This document shows, piece after piece, positions 26,633 to 34,853 of a stretch of 64,000 nt of DNA. Numbering within the stretch: position 1 is the first letter of the stretch; each line of letters starts with the position of its first letter. The position numbers and the translations under genes are program-made. The DNA is from CAZSDU01 sp964429135 (lineage in GTDB: Bacteria; Bacteroidota; Bacteroidia; Bacteroidales; FEN-979): the NCBI GenBank assembly GCA_964429135.1, contig CAYSAU010000001.1, positions 62,001 through 126,000 on the forward strand. Reading direction: 5' to 3'. Under the pieces are notes generated by a model. The model did not search any database. It was not told where the DNA came from and worked only from the letters and a program-made list of their open reading frames with translations.

Positions 26633-27268
26633 CTACCCAATGCATGATTCCTGGCTTCCTGAGGATGACTGAATCATCTCCCTCAGAGATGCATAAGTGT
26701 TGGCCATGATTTGATCAAGCTCTTCTTTGTTTTTCCATTGTGCTGTGAGTATCCCCTCTTCATGCTGGGGTTTTAATGTTTGACCGGTATGGGCATACAT
26801 CCTGAACCAGCTTGTATGCTTCAGTATAAGGTGTTCTTTTTGTCGGTAAATATGCCAGGTTTCAGGAAGTTCAGCAGTGATTCTGATTTTTTTCAATCCG
26901 GTTTCTTCTTTCACTTCCCTTATGGCTGCTTTCCTTGCGGAATGACAGTCTTTTTTATCTATTTTTCCTTTTGGTAAATCCCAGCGTTCAAAACGGTAGA
27001 TGAAGAGAAAATGCCCTTCATCGTTTTCCACCAGCCCTCCTGCAGCTTCAATTCGTGTGAAAAGAGAAAGAAAATGCTTACACATTTTTTTGTATTTTTT
27101 TTCTGACCAAATGATCAATTCAGAAATTTTGCTGTCATTCTCGAAGAAACCATATAGCTCACGGATCTGGTTTGTAGATAAAAATGACGCTGTCAAACAG
27201 GACTGATCCACAAAAAGAGGAGGGTGGTTCATCAAGCGAATACGACGATCATTGAGAAAGACTAACAT
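26633..27268 (-). CDS. Nudix hydrolase with an irregular Nudix box
   Basis: The 211-residue protein has an N-terminal part of about 95 residues of unknown function and a C-terminal Nudix domain: EAAGGLVENDEGHFLFIYRFERWDLPKGKIDKK and AAIREVKEETGL. The REVKEETG end of the Nudix box is intact, but the spacing from the first Gly to the Arg is two residues longer than the standard pattern, and the conserved early Glu is Asp. Nudix enzymes split nucleoside diphosphate-linked compounds using Mg2+. The substrate is unknown. Placement upstream of pyrE may be only positional. Confidence 0.8.
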   Translation of the reverse strand: MLVFLNDRRIRLMNHPPLFVDQSCLTASFLSTNQIRELYGFFENDSKISELIIWSEKKYKKMCKHFLSLFTRIEAAGGLVENDEGHFLFIYRFERWDLPKGKIDKKDCHSARKAAIREVKEETGLKKIRITAELPETWHIYRQKEHLILKHTSWFRMYAHTGQTLKPQHEEGILTAQWKNKEELDQIMANTYASLREMIQSSSGSQESCIG

Positions 27269-27283
27269 TTTGGAATAATATAT

Positions 27284-27314
27284 TTTGCTGTTAAATTTAA
27301 ATTTTGTATTTTTG
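27284..27314 (+). promoter_or_regulatory. consensus promoter of tRNA-Glu
   Basis: TTTG at 27284-27287, a 19-nt spacer and TATTTTTG at 27307-27314 match the Bacteroidota consensus exactly. The mature tRNA begins at 27334, leaving a leader of about 12 nt for RNase P to remove. Confidence 0.7.
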
Positions 27315-27333
27315 CCGCCCGAAAGAAAGTTTT

Positions 27334-27407
27334 GGCCCGTTCGTCTAGTCGGTTAGGACGCCAGGTTTTCATCCTGGAAATCAGGGGTTCGAATCCCCTA
27401 CGGGCTA
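27334..27407 (+). tRNA. tRNA-Glu (anticodon UUC)
   Basis: The 74-nt cloverleaf has acceptor GGCCCGT pairing with ACGGGCT (closing G-U pair), anticodon stem CCAGG/CCTGG around loop TTTTCAT (anticodon TTC in DNA, UUC in RNA, reads Glu), and the T-arm GGGGTTCGAATCCCC. Discriminator base is A at 27407. CCA is not encoded. Confidence 0.95.
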
Positions 27408-27449
27408 CTCTCCTGTTGTTTTACGATAAAACGATTTGTCCTCTATATC

Positions 27450-27466
27450 CCTGCCTGTCAGGCAGG
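27450..27466. repeat. palindromic element after tRNA-Glu
   Basis: CCTGCCT-GTC-AGGCAGG forms a 7-bp hairpin. Preceded by ATC it shares the ATCCCTGCCT...GGCAG core with the 35-bp repeats in batD, so the two may belong to one small extragenic palindrome family. A weak A/T hairpin (GTTTTA-CGA-TAAAAC, 27418-27432) lies between it and the tRNA and could end tRNA transcription. Confidence 0.5.
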
Positions 27467-27483
27467 CTGAATTCTGCACCGTT

Positions 27484-29610
27484 TCATTTGTATCCATCAA
27501 AGATTTCCGAAAGTTGCCGGTACAGCTCTTTCCGCTTTATGGGTTTGGCAATATAACCCCTGCATCCTGCTTCCATAGATTTTTCTTTGACATTTCCGAT
27601 AGCATGAGCCGTTTGTGCAATGATGTAAAGATCCGGTCTGATGTTAAGCATTTGCTTGGCCGTTTCATATCCATCCATACCCGGCATTTTGAGATCCATG
27701 TACACCAGATTAATACCAGGGTTATGCTGTGCTTGAATGAGGGCACTTTTACCTGAATCAGCCTTCAATATTTTTGCATGGCTAGGAGAAAGCAAGCGTT
27801 CCAGAAGATACACATTATCTTCCATATCATCCACGATCAGGATGGTTTTACCTGTCAAGTCGGGGATTGGTATTTCCTGTTGAAGTGCTTCATTGTCAAC
27901 AGGCTCTGATAGCAAAGCTTCAGGAAGACGAAAATAAAAACTTGAGCCTTCATGATGTTTGCTTTCCAACCATATATGACCACCTAAAAGTGTCGCGATT
28001 TCCCTGCAGATAGACAACCCGAGACCTACCCCATCCTGAGCCCTGTCGTGGTATTCATCACCCTGCCTGAATTGTTCGAAAATGATGTCCATTTTATCAA
28101 CCGGAACTCCGATTCCGGTATCAGCGACGTAAAAAATTATATCACGGTCATGCAGGGTGTAACCAAATTCCACTCCTCCCGAAAGGGTGTACTTGATGGC
28201 ATTGTTCAACAGGTTGGTCATGAGCTGCATGAGTTTGCTGCGATCAGTATAAATCAGGGGGGAGGAGGTATTGTCATAAGGATTAAATCGAATGGAAAGA
28301 TGCTCTTTTTTCTTTTTCTTCTTTTCAACATTGGCATAATCAACCAGATGACGAAACAATTCATCCACCGAAAAATTGGAAGCAACAATTTTGTACTCCC
28401 GGGATTGAAGCAAGGCCACATCAAAGATAGACTCAATGATGGAGAGTAAATGATTCCCGCTGTTATGAATAATTTCCGCATAACGGGTGATTTCTGTCAT
28501 ACGGGTTCCTCCCTCGATGAGCGAGCTGAAACCAATGATAGCATTGAGGGGTGTGCGGAGTTCATGGCTCATAGCGGCAAGAAAGGCTGACTTTAGTTTA
28601 TCGCTTTCTTCTGCTTTTTCTTTAGCCAGGATCAGGGAGTTTTCGGCTATTTTTTGCTCGGTGATATCATGAATGATGGAAAACAGCACGGTCTGACCGT
28701 GAAAATTAATGGGTGAGGAAAGCACCTCAACGGTACGGAAATTCCCGTTGGATAAGCGGTGATCAAAGATAAAATTGCTTTGTACTCCTTCCAATGCCTT
28801 TAAGCGTGCCTCTGCTGCTTTCTCCTCAGGAAGCTGATTGATTTCCTGGATATACTTTTTCGTAAGCTCAGTTTTAGCGTAACCGTAAAACTTTTCCGCT
28901 GAACGATTCACATCCAGGATACGTCCCGATGATGGTTCCACCAGCATCATGATGGCTTCTGTGTTCTCGAAAAGCTGCCTGAATTTCTCCTCACTTCTGA
29001 ATAACTCTCTTTTGATATACCAGTGTTGAGATCGGCTGTACATCAGCAGTCCCAGCATCAGGGTCCCGATTGGATACAACAGTATTACCGGTAAAACAAT
29101 GTTTTTAAAGGTCTCCTCCCATTTATTGGAAGGAAGAAAAACAGTGCATATCAGCATAGCAAGATGGACCGCCAGTCCTAAAAACAACAATTCTGCAATG
29201 CGATTACCTTCTCTCCATCCGGGCCTGAACTTCCTCCACAGTAAACCGATGGTACCTGAGGAAAGAATCACTGCAACCCCCATCCACATCCCGTCGCCGC
29301 CCAGGATGAACCTGTATGTACCGTCAATCAACATGGCAATGATGGTTGGTACATTGCCAAAAAATAATCCTGATATTCCAATAAGAATTGAACGCGTATC
29401 AAAAACCAAACCGGGTATCATGACCCAGGGAGTAAGCATGAGTACAATCCCTGTTACCCCTACAAATATTCCGGTAAGCACTTTGTCTCTCAGGTGTGTC
29501 TTCTTATCCTGTCGGTTCCAGAAGAAATCAATGAGCAGGCTGGTAGCAATAAGCAATGCAATATTCTGGATAATTCCTAGGATCAGGGTAGGATTAATTA
29601 ACATTGACAT
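27484..29610 (-). CDS. hybrid histidine kinase (5TM-LYT, PAS, HisKA, HATPase, REC)
   Basis: The 708-residue protein begins with about six membrane spans of the 5TMR-LYT type (GIFVGVTGIVLMLTPWVMIPG; SILIGISGLFFGNVPTIIAMLIDGTYRF), then a PAS domain (FRQLFENTEAIMMLVEPSSG), a HisKA H-box (FLAAMSHELRTPLNAIIGFS), a HATPase with NLLNNAIKYT, DTGIGVP and GVGLGLSI, and a C-terminal receiver with the acceptor Asp in YMDLKMPGMDG. Signal probably enters through the membrane domain and is relayed internally to the receiver, then to an unlinked Hpt or effector. It has no adjacent regulator. The frame is intact. Confidence 0.92.
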   Translation of the reverse strand: MSMLINPTLILGIIQNIALLIATSLLIDFFWNRQDKKTHLRDKVLTGIFVGVTGIVLMLTPWVMIPGLVFDTRSILIGISGLFFGNVPTIIAMLIDGTYRFILGGDGMWMGVAVILSSGTIGLLWRKFRPGWREGNRIAELLFLGLAVHLAMLICTVFLPSNKWEETFKNIVLPVILLYPIGTLMLGLLMYSRSQHWYIKRELFRSEEKFRQLFENTEAIMMLVEPSSGRILDVNRSAEKFYGYAKTELTKKYIQEINQLPEEKAAEARLKALEGVQSNFIFDHRLSNGNFRTVEVLSSPINFHGQTVLFSIIHDITEQKIAENSLILAKEKAEESDKLKSAFLAAMSHELRTPLNAIIGFSSLIEGGTRMTEITRYAEIIHNSGNHLLSIIESIFDVALLQSREYKIVASNFSVDELFRHLVDYANVEKKKKKKEHLSIRFNPYDNTSSPLIYTDRSKLMQLMTNLLNNAIKYTLSGGVEFGYTLHDRDIIFYVADTGIGVPVDKMDIIFEQFRQGDEYHDRAQDGVGLGLSICREIATLLGGHIWLESKHHEGSSFYFRLPEALLSEPVDNEALQQEIPIPDLTGKTILIVDDMEDNVYLLERLLSPSHAKILKADSGKSALIQAQHNPGINLVYMDLKMPGMDGYETAKQMLNIRPDLYIIAQTAHAIGNVKEKSMEAGCRGYIAKPIKRKELYRQLSEIFDGYK

Positions 29611-29655
29611 AAAGCGAACGACGATAAGTTATAAGCGAATTTAGGGAAAAAACAT

Positions 29656-29663
29656 TATCTTTG
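29656..29663 (+). promoter_or_regulatory. -7 box (TATCTTTG) of the propeller lipoprotein
   Basis: TATCTTTG lies 19 nt before the ATG at 29683. A TTTG element is not visible at the -33 distance, so only the -7 part is supported. Confidence 0.45.
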
Positions 29664-29682
29664 AAGGAAATAATACTTTTTT

Positions 29683-30735
29683 ATGAATATCAGGAAATTG
29701 TTTTTTTTCTTAACGTTTTCATCTCTGGCTTTTTTGTCCTGTGTGCGTCAGGAAATCCTGCCTGAAGATGATGGGTTTACAGGATATATTGCCGGTGATG
29801 TTTATGATGGCTATGGCTGTATTCTGAGGAGTGGTGACAATGGATTAAGCTGGTACCGGCTGGGCTCAATCACGGAAGTTCCAGGAGTCGATATGAACGA
29901 CATCAGCGCATTGGACCAGAGCGACGTTTGGGCAGTGGGGAATATACAGGACGGTTATGGCATGATTTTACATTCCTCAAAAGGGGGTATTAACTGGGAG
30001 AGACAATGTACCAAAGACCTGATTAAAAATGCAGCCATGCGGGTGGTGAATGCCAAAAATCTCAATCGAATTTGGGTTTGCGGGGAGAAAGGTAAATTAC
30101 TGTATTCTGAAGATAAGGGAAGCAACTGGAGCATGGTGGCTTTGGATTCCCTCGAAAAAGCTGACTTATGCGGTATGACAGTGGTTCAAAACAACATCTG
30201 GGTAATCGGTAACATTCCCGCTTCCGATGGTGGGGACAGCCTAGCCATAATCCTCCGCAATAGTAATGGAGGGCAAAATTTTACCGTGATCCATCTTTCC
30301 CATATCACTCATTTAAATGCAGTCTTTGCCATTGACGATTCTCTGGTCTTTATCGCCTCAGGGCCAACCATATACAAATCTGTTAACGGAGGACTGACTT
30401 TTTTACCTGTCTTTGTTTCAGTCACCGGCAGTATTCATGACCTTTGTGCCACTTCAGGCAGCAATATCTGGGCGGCAGGCGATCAGGGTCGTGCCTACCG
30501 CTCCACCGATGATGGACAGTCATGGCAGCCATTCTGGCCGCAGTCGGCCAGCTTCCGTCTGAACCGAATCTCTCTCATGGGGACGGAAAGAATTTGGATA
30601 TGCGGTAGCAGTAATAACCCGGGACGCAAAGGCGTATTTTATTATTCCAATAATGCCGGCAATACATGGTTTATTGGGAACCTTAATGTTGATTCAGGGA
30701 TCAGGGGACTGTCGTTTGTAAAGGGAGTTAGATAA
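29683..30735 (+). CDS. YCF48/BNR-like beta-propeller lipoprotein
   Basis: The 350-residue protein has a lipoprotein signal (MNIRKLFFFLTFSSLAFLSC, lipid-modified Cys at residue 20) and then about six to seven blades with the repeating form ILRSGDNGLSWYRLG, ILHSSKGGINWERQ, LLYSEDKGSNWSMV, IYKSVNGGLTFLPV, AYRSTDDGQSWQPF, FYYSNNAGNTWFIG. This resembles YCF48-like photosystem-assembly propellers and BNR repeats, widespread in Bacteroidota surface proteins. No catalytic site can be identified. It converges with an unrecognised gene 17 nt away. Confidence 0.85.
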   Translation: MNIRKLFFFLTFSSLAFLSCVRQEILPEDDGFTGYIAGDVYDGYGCILRSGDNGLSWYRLGSITEVPGVDMNDISALDQSDVWAVGNIQDGYGMILHSSKGGINWERQCTKDLIKNAAMRVVNAKNLNRIWVCGEKGKLLYSEDKGSNWSMVALDSLEKADLCGMTVVQNNIWVIGNIPASDGGDSLAIILRNSNGGQNFTVIHLSHITHLNAVFAIDDSLVFIASGPTIYKSVNGGLTFLPVFVSVTGSIHDLCATSGSNIWAAGDQGRAYRSTDDGQSWQPFWPQSASFRLNRISLMGTERIWICGSSNNPGRKGVFYYSNNAGNTWFIGNLNVDSGIRGLSFVKGVR

Positions 30736-30752
30736 TCTTAAACGCAATGAAA

Positions 30753-31430
30753 TTACAGACGGTTTTCCAGGGCCTTGGTGTTCAGCTCTTTTTCATTGCT
30801 GTTCTTAACTTTATATTCCGACAATAGGAATTCATGGATGGGAGACAAAGAGGCATGGTAATATTTAATAAAAAGAGAAAACCCGTCATCATAAAAACAG
30901 AGCAGGGCCCCCGCATCATCTCTGATATAAAAAGAGGAAGATAATTCTGTAACAGTAATCTGGTATTTTTTAAGGATAAGCTCGGCCAGGGGCTGCTGAA
31001 TTTCTTTCAGCCCGTTGTTAAAAAGATATTCCCCAAAAAAGAATTTTTCCCAGCAGGTAAAAAACAATATTTTTACTTGTTTCCCGAGGATGAATTCCCG
31101 GTAACCACTAACGTGAATGTGTTCTTCTCCGAATTTGTCGTTATTTATACAGTCGGCCACTCCTTTAATCTGTATTATTTTTTTTAGGTCTTCCCCGAAT
31201 CGGATCCCATCCATATTGATGGGAATGGAGGTCCGGTAGTTTTGGAAAGAATCCTTCATCTGGATTATTTTGTCAAAATGAAGAAGTGTTTCATTGTTGA
31301 AACATATAGTTAGCTTCTGAGGTTCCTTTATCCGCTTACTGTACTTTTTAATCACTTCCTGGTACTGAGGTGAGCTGACACCATGCATCAAGCGGCAAAG
31401 AAAAAGATGAAGTTGTGGAATGAAATACAT
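30753..31430 (-). CDS. unrecognised 225-residue protein
   Basis: I do not recognise a family. The protein has no signal peptide or clear membrane span after a mildly hydrophobic start (MYFIPQLHLFLCRLMHGV). It is rich in aromatic and charged residues, with segments such as ILFFTCWEKFFFGEYLF and FYIRDDAGALLCFYDDGFSLFIKYYHASLSP. Base use and frame look like real coding sequence, and the ATG at 31430 is clean. It stands alone on this strand, between the propeller lipoprotein (convergent) and a plus-strand membrane protein (divergent). Confidence 0.6.
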   Translation of the reverse strand: MYFIPQLHLFLCRLMHGVSSPQYQEVIKKYSKRIKEPQKLTICFNNETLLHFDKIIQMKDSFQNYRTSIPINMDGIRFGEDLKKIIQIKGVADCINNDKFGEEHIHVSGYREFILGKQVKILFFTCWEKFFFGEYLFNNGLKEIQQPLAELILKKYQITVTELSSSFYIRDDAGALLCFYDDGFSLFIKYYHASLSPIHEFLLSEYKVKNSNEKELNTKALENRL

Positions 31431-31640
31431 AACCCGGATGAAAGATTTGGAATTTTTTCAGAAAACATGACAAACATACTAAATAAATATTCATAAGTTA
31501 CATATATTTCAAAAATATTTACTTCATTGTGCTCAGAAAGGTTCTCTGAAAGTATCTTATTTTTTTCCGTGATTTTATCAAGCCGCTTGCAACGCCTCCC
31601 TTGCTTCATTTGTCTGCAGAATATACAATCCTTGTGATTT

Positions 31641-32111
31641 ATGTATTCAGCCATGACCAATTCGGAAAGGAGTTCCCTGCTTGTGCTTTCGATTGCTGCC
31701 GGAGCTTCGATGAGCCTTTTATTCAATTGTTTGATTCGCTTTCATTATTTTAGCCTGATGGCGACAGAGCAGGCAACAGTGTATCAAAAAGCCAGTGAAG
31801 ACTGGGCAAGGTCGCTGTTGATGTTCATAACCATGCTTAGCGGGATGTTTTTTAACCAGGTTTTTAATCAACTTATGCTCAGGAAAAGGTCGGGGTATAT
31901 TCGTGTTAAACCAGCCAAACTTTTTCTTCAGGCGTTAAAGAGGATCAATTTCTGGATGGCGATCTCGGTTTCACCCATCATCTTTTATACTACTTTTTAT
32001 CTGGCTGATGCCATTCCTGATAATTCGGCCGCTTATTTTTACGCTTTCCAGCACGGATTTTTCTGGTACAGCATTTTTAAGGGATTCGAAAGACAAAATG
32101 AAACAGTCTGA
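31641..32111 (+). CDS. unrecognised small membrane protein
   Basis: The 156-residue protein has an N-terminal span (LLVLSIAAGASMSLLFNCLIRF), a second span (SLLMFITMLSGMFFNQVFNQLML), a third (FWMAISVSPIIFYTTFYLADA) and a fourth, aromatic-rich stretch near its end (AAYFYAFQHGFFWYSIFKGF). No family is recognised. ATG 31653 is an alternative start. The minus-strand ORF overlapping its start is less convincing. The next gene, pssA, has its own promoter. Confidence 0.55.
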   Translation: MYSAMTNSERSSLLVLSIAAGASMSLLFNCLIRFHYFSLMATEQATVYQKASEDWARSLLMFITMLSGMFFNQVFNQLMLRKRSGYIRVKPAKLFLQALKRINFWMAISVSPIIFYTTFYLADAIPDNSAAYFYAFQHGFFWYSIFKGFERQNETV

Positions 32112-32244
32112 GATTACCACTTTTTCTCTCATTTTATCCGGTTTATAACTATATTCACTTGACGAGGTGTGGAGATGAGGTAGAGCGTTTGTGCAAAGGA
32201 ATTGATTTTTCTACCTCTGAGTGTAAACCAGCCGGGTTTTCGTG

Positions 32245-32252
32245 TAAATTTG
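32245..32252 (+). promoter_or_regulatory. -7 box (TAAATTTG) of pssA
   Basis: TAAATTTG lies 21 nt before the pssA ATG at 32274. The -33 position has no clear TTTG. The 160-nt stretch before pssA shows nothing else. Confidence 0.45.
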
Positions 32253-32273
32253 TAAACATTAGAAAATCTGATC

Positions 32274-33011
32274 ATGAAAATCAAAGAGAATATCCCCAAT
32301 TTTATCACTATCCTTAATCTGATCTGTGGGTTAATCAGCATTACCCTGGTTTTTTCAGGAGAACTGGCGCTCAGTGGAATGTTTATTTTTCTTGCAGCTG
32401 TATTTGATTATCTTGACGGTAGTATCGCACGGCTACTGAAAGTATATTCTCCGCTTGGGAAGCAGCTTGATTCACTCGCTGATGTCGTTTCTTTTGGTGT
32501 TGCCCCTGGACTTATCATGTTTCAGCTCATTTCGGTAAATTGTCTGGGAAGTTGCAATATTTTGGAAAGGCTCAATATCACCCCATATTTTGCCCTGCTT
32601 ATTCCTATTTGCTCCGCACTACGATTAGCGAAATTTAATATTGACATTCGTCAGGAAATCAACTTCATTGGTCTTCCGACACCGGCCAATGGTCTTTTTT
32701 TTGCCTCTATACCCCTCGTCCTTTTTCTTCAGCCTCAATTATTCAGCTTGATAAAACTTGATTTTTTTAATGACTTTTTCATCAATACAAGGGTATTGGC
32801 CATACTATCCGTATTTTTTTCTTATTTGCTGATTTCTGACTTCAGGATCTTTTCTATGAAGTTCAAATCTTTAAAGTGGAAAGAGAATCAGGTACGTTAT
32901 ATTTTCCTGATCCTGTCTGCCATCCTTTTTCTATTGTTCTCGCTTTCTGCCATACCTTTGATCATCGTGATTTACCTGCTGATCTCATTATTCTTCCAAC
33001 GATCTTTTTAG
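32274..33011 (+). CDS. pssA: CDP-diacylglycerol-serine O-phosphatidyltransferase
   Basis: The 245-residue membrane enzyme makes phosphatidylserine from CDP-diacylglycerol and serine; decarboxylation then gives phosphatidylethanolamine. It carries the CDP-alcohol phosphatidyltransferase signature D(G)xxAR...G...D...D as YLDGSIARLLKVYSPLGKQL followed by DSLAD. There are six to eight spans and the start KENIPNFITILNLICGLISI is typical of PssA. It converges with lptB, with 5 nt between the stops. Confidence 0.93.
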   Translation: MKIKENIPNFITILNLICGLISITLVFSGELALSGMFIFLAAVFDYLDGSIARLLKVYSPLGKQLDSLADVVSFGVAPGLIMFQLISVNCLGSCNILERLNITPYFALLIPICSALRLAKFNIDIRQEINFIGLPTPANGLFFASIPLVLFLQPQLFSLIKLDFFNDFFINTRVLAILSVFFSYLLISDFRIFSMKFKSLKWKENQVRYIFLILSAILFLLFSLSAIPLIIVIYLLISLFFQRSF

Positions 33012-33016
33012 AAACA

Positions 33017-33739
33017 TTATCTCAGTTCAAAATTTTGCCCCAGATAAACCCTTCGTACATGATCATCTTCTGCCAGTTCCCTGGAAGAGCCAGCCTTCAG
33101 GATGGATCCTTCAAATAAAAGATACGATCGGTCAGTGATAGAGAGGGTTTCATGGACATTATGATCCGTTATCAATACCCCAATATTTTTATCTTTCAGT
33201 TTGGTGACGATCCCCTGGATATCTTCCACCGCAATCGGATCGATTCCTGCAAATGGCTCATCCAGTAAAATAAACTTAGGGTCAACAGCCAGGCAACGGG
33301 CAATTTCCGTTCTTCTTCTTTCACCACCGGACAGGGTAATGCCATGACTTTTCCTGACATGCTGTAATCCAAATTCATCTAAAAGTCTTTCAAGCCTTTC
33401 ATGTTGTTGATCTTTCGTCAGTCCGGTAAATTCAAGGATCGCGCGGATATTGTCTTCCACACTGAGTTTACGGAATACGGAGGCTTCCTGAGGAAGGTAG
33501 CTGATCCCTCTTTGGGCCCGTCTGTACATGGGCTCTCTGGTAATGTTCAGATCATCCAGAAAAACCTGGCCGGAAAAAGGTTTGATTAACCCGACGATGA
33601 TATAAAATGAAGTGGTTTTCCCGGCGCCATTGGGTCCCAGCAATCCGACGATCTCGCCCTGGTTCAGTTCCAAAGAAACTTCACTGACGACAGTACGTTT
33701 ACGGTATTTTTTAACGATTTTCTCGGTACGGAGTGTCAT
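33017..33739 (-). CDS. lptB: LPS export ABC transporter ATPase
   Basis: The 240-residue ATPase drives lipopolysaccharide extraction from the inner membrane with LptFG. It has Walker A GPNGAGKTT, the Q-loop region SYLPQEASVFRKLSVEDNI (the LptB-specific PQE(A/P)S block), signature LSGGERRR, Walker B FILLDEPFAGIDP and the switch His in ITDHNVHE. The full LptB length and the VxLNxG...ExVGLLGPNG start support orthology. kdsD lies 20 nt upstream on the same strand, so Kdo supply and LPS export are co-transcribed. Confidence 0.95.
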   Translation of the reverse strand: MTLRTEKIVKKYRKRTVVSEVSLELNQGEIVGLLGPNGAGKTTSFYIIVGLIKPFSGQVFLDDLNITREPMYRRAQRGISYLPQEASVFRKLSVEDNIRAILEFTGLTKDQQHERLERLLDEFGLQHVRKSHGITLSGGERRRTEIARCLAVDPKFILLDEPFAGIDPIAVEDIQGIVTKLKDKNIGVLITDHNVHETLSITDRSYLLFEGSILKAGSSRELAEDDHVRRVYLGQNFELR

Positions 33740-33759
33740 TTTTCGGGTTTAAAATTGAA

Positions 33760-34725
33760 TTACAGTATCCCCTCTTTCAGAATATCATGAAGATGTATGA
33801 CCCCGACATATTTTTTCTTTTCAACCACCAGAAGTTGGGTGATATTGTTTTTTCTCATCAATTGAAGGGCATGAAGTAAAAGTGTATCCGCTTCAATTGT
33901 TTTTGGAGAAGGGGTCATGATATCTGATGCTTTTAATTTTGTAATGTCAGGATTTTTTTCTAACATCCTGCGTAAGTCGCCGTCGGTGATGACCCCGATC
34001 AATTTTTTTCCTGCCAACACGGCGGTAGCTCCAAGTCTTTTAGAAGAAATTTCAAGAATAACGGTATTGATATTATCGGTTGCATTGACACTGGGGAGAG
34101 CATTAGCGGGATAGAGATCCTTGACCTTAAGGTAAAGTTCTTTGCCTAGTGTACCGCCTGGATGAAATTTTGCAAAATCATCAGCCGTAAATCCCCGGCT
34201 TTCGAGAAGACAGACAGCCAGGGCGTCTCCCATGACCATTTGCGCCGTTGTACTCGAGGTTGGTGCAAGATTATTCGGACAGGCTTCTTTCGGGACAGAG
34301 GCATCAATGACAAAGTCGGCATGATGGGCCAGGTAGGAATTTTTATTTCCCACCACTGCGATCAGGGCGCTGCATCTGTCGTTTAAAAGGGGAATGAGGA
34401 CTTTGATTTCCGGAGTTTCTCCGCTTTTTGAAAGACAGATAACAATATCATTTTTTTGAATGCTACCCAGATCTCCGTGAATGGCATCAGCAGCATGCAT
34501 GAACAAAGCAGGGGTCCCGGTGGAATTCAGGGTGGCGACAATCTTCTGTCCTATGATGGCACTTTTCCCTATCCCGGTAACTACGACTCTCCCGCTTGAA
34601 TGCAGGATGCATTCCACCGCATGTACAAAATCATCATTGATTGAATTTACAAGTCCCGCAATGGATATTGATTCGATGTTAATGGTATCAATGGCAATAT
34701 TTTTCAGCGATCTTGGTTTTTTCAA
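33760..34725 (-). CDS. kdsD: D-arabinose-5-phosphate isomerase
   Basis: The 321-residue enzyme interconverts ribulose-5-phosphate and arabinose-5-phosphate, the first step of Kdo synthesis. It has an SIS domain (GRVVVTGIGKSAIIGQKIVATLNSTGTPALFMHAADAIHGDLG; NDIVICLSKSGETPE) and a pair of CBS domains (about 200-321). The start is TTG at 34725: an in-frame stop lies close upstream, and 46 residues before the GKS motif equals the usual length. Start of the kdsD-lptB operon. Confidence 0.93.
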   Translation of the reverse strand: MKKPRSLKNIAIDTINIESISIAGLVNSINDDFVHAVECILHSSGRVVVTGIGKSAIIGQKIVATLNSTGTPALFMHAADAIHGDLGSIQKNDIVICLSKSGETPEIKVLIPLLNDRCSALIAVVGNKNSYLAHHADFVIDASVPKEACPNNLAPTSSTTAQMVMGDALAVCLLESRGFTADDFAKFHPGGTLGKELYLKVKDLYPANALPSVNATDNINTVILEISSKRLGATAVLAGKKLIGVITDGDLRRMLEKNPDITKLKASDIMTPSPKTIEADTLLLHALQLMRKNNITQLLVVEKKKYVGVIHLHDILKEGIL

Positions 34726-34746
34726 TGCACAATTTTTTTAAAATAA

Positions 34747-34780
34747 TTTGGTTATTTGGAAGGTTTTATACTTATATTTG
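34747..34780 (+). promoter_or_regulatory. promoter of recQ
   Basis: TATATTTG at 34773-34780 is a perfect -7 box; TTTG at 34747-34750 gives a 22-nt spacer, slightly long. The recQ ATG is at 34854. Confidence 0.5.
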
Positions 34781-34853
34781 TATATAAGGCGTTTAAAACT
34801 GTATAAATCAAGATATCCTGAACAAAATTACGAAAATAAATCCGAGTTCTAAA

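Noticed and set aside
31388..31726. 112-codon minus-strand ORF with CxxC-like residues (HKDCIFCRQM)
   Set aside because: It overlaps the starts of two better genes on both sides, has a low-complexity A/T-rich middle and no recognisable domain; it cannot be excluded but is not supported.
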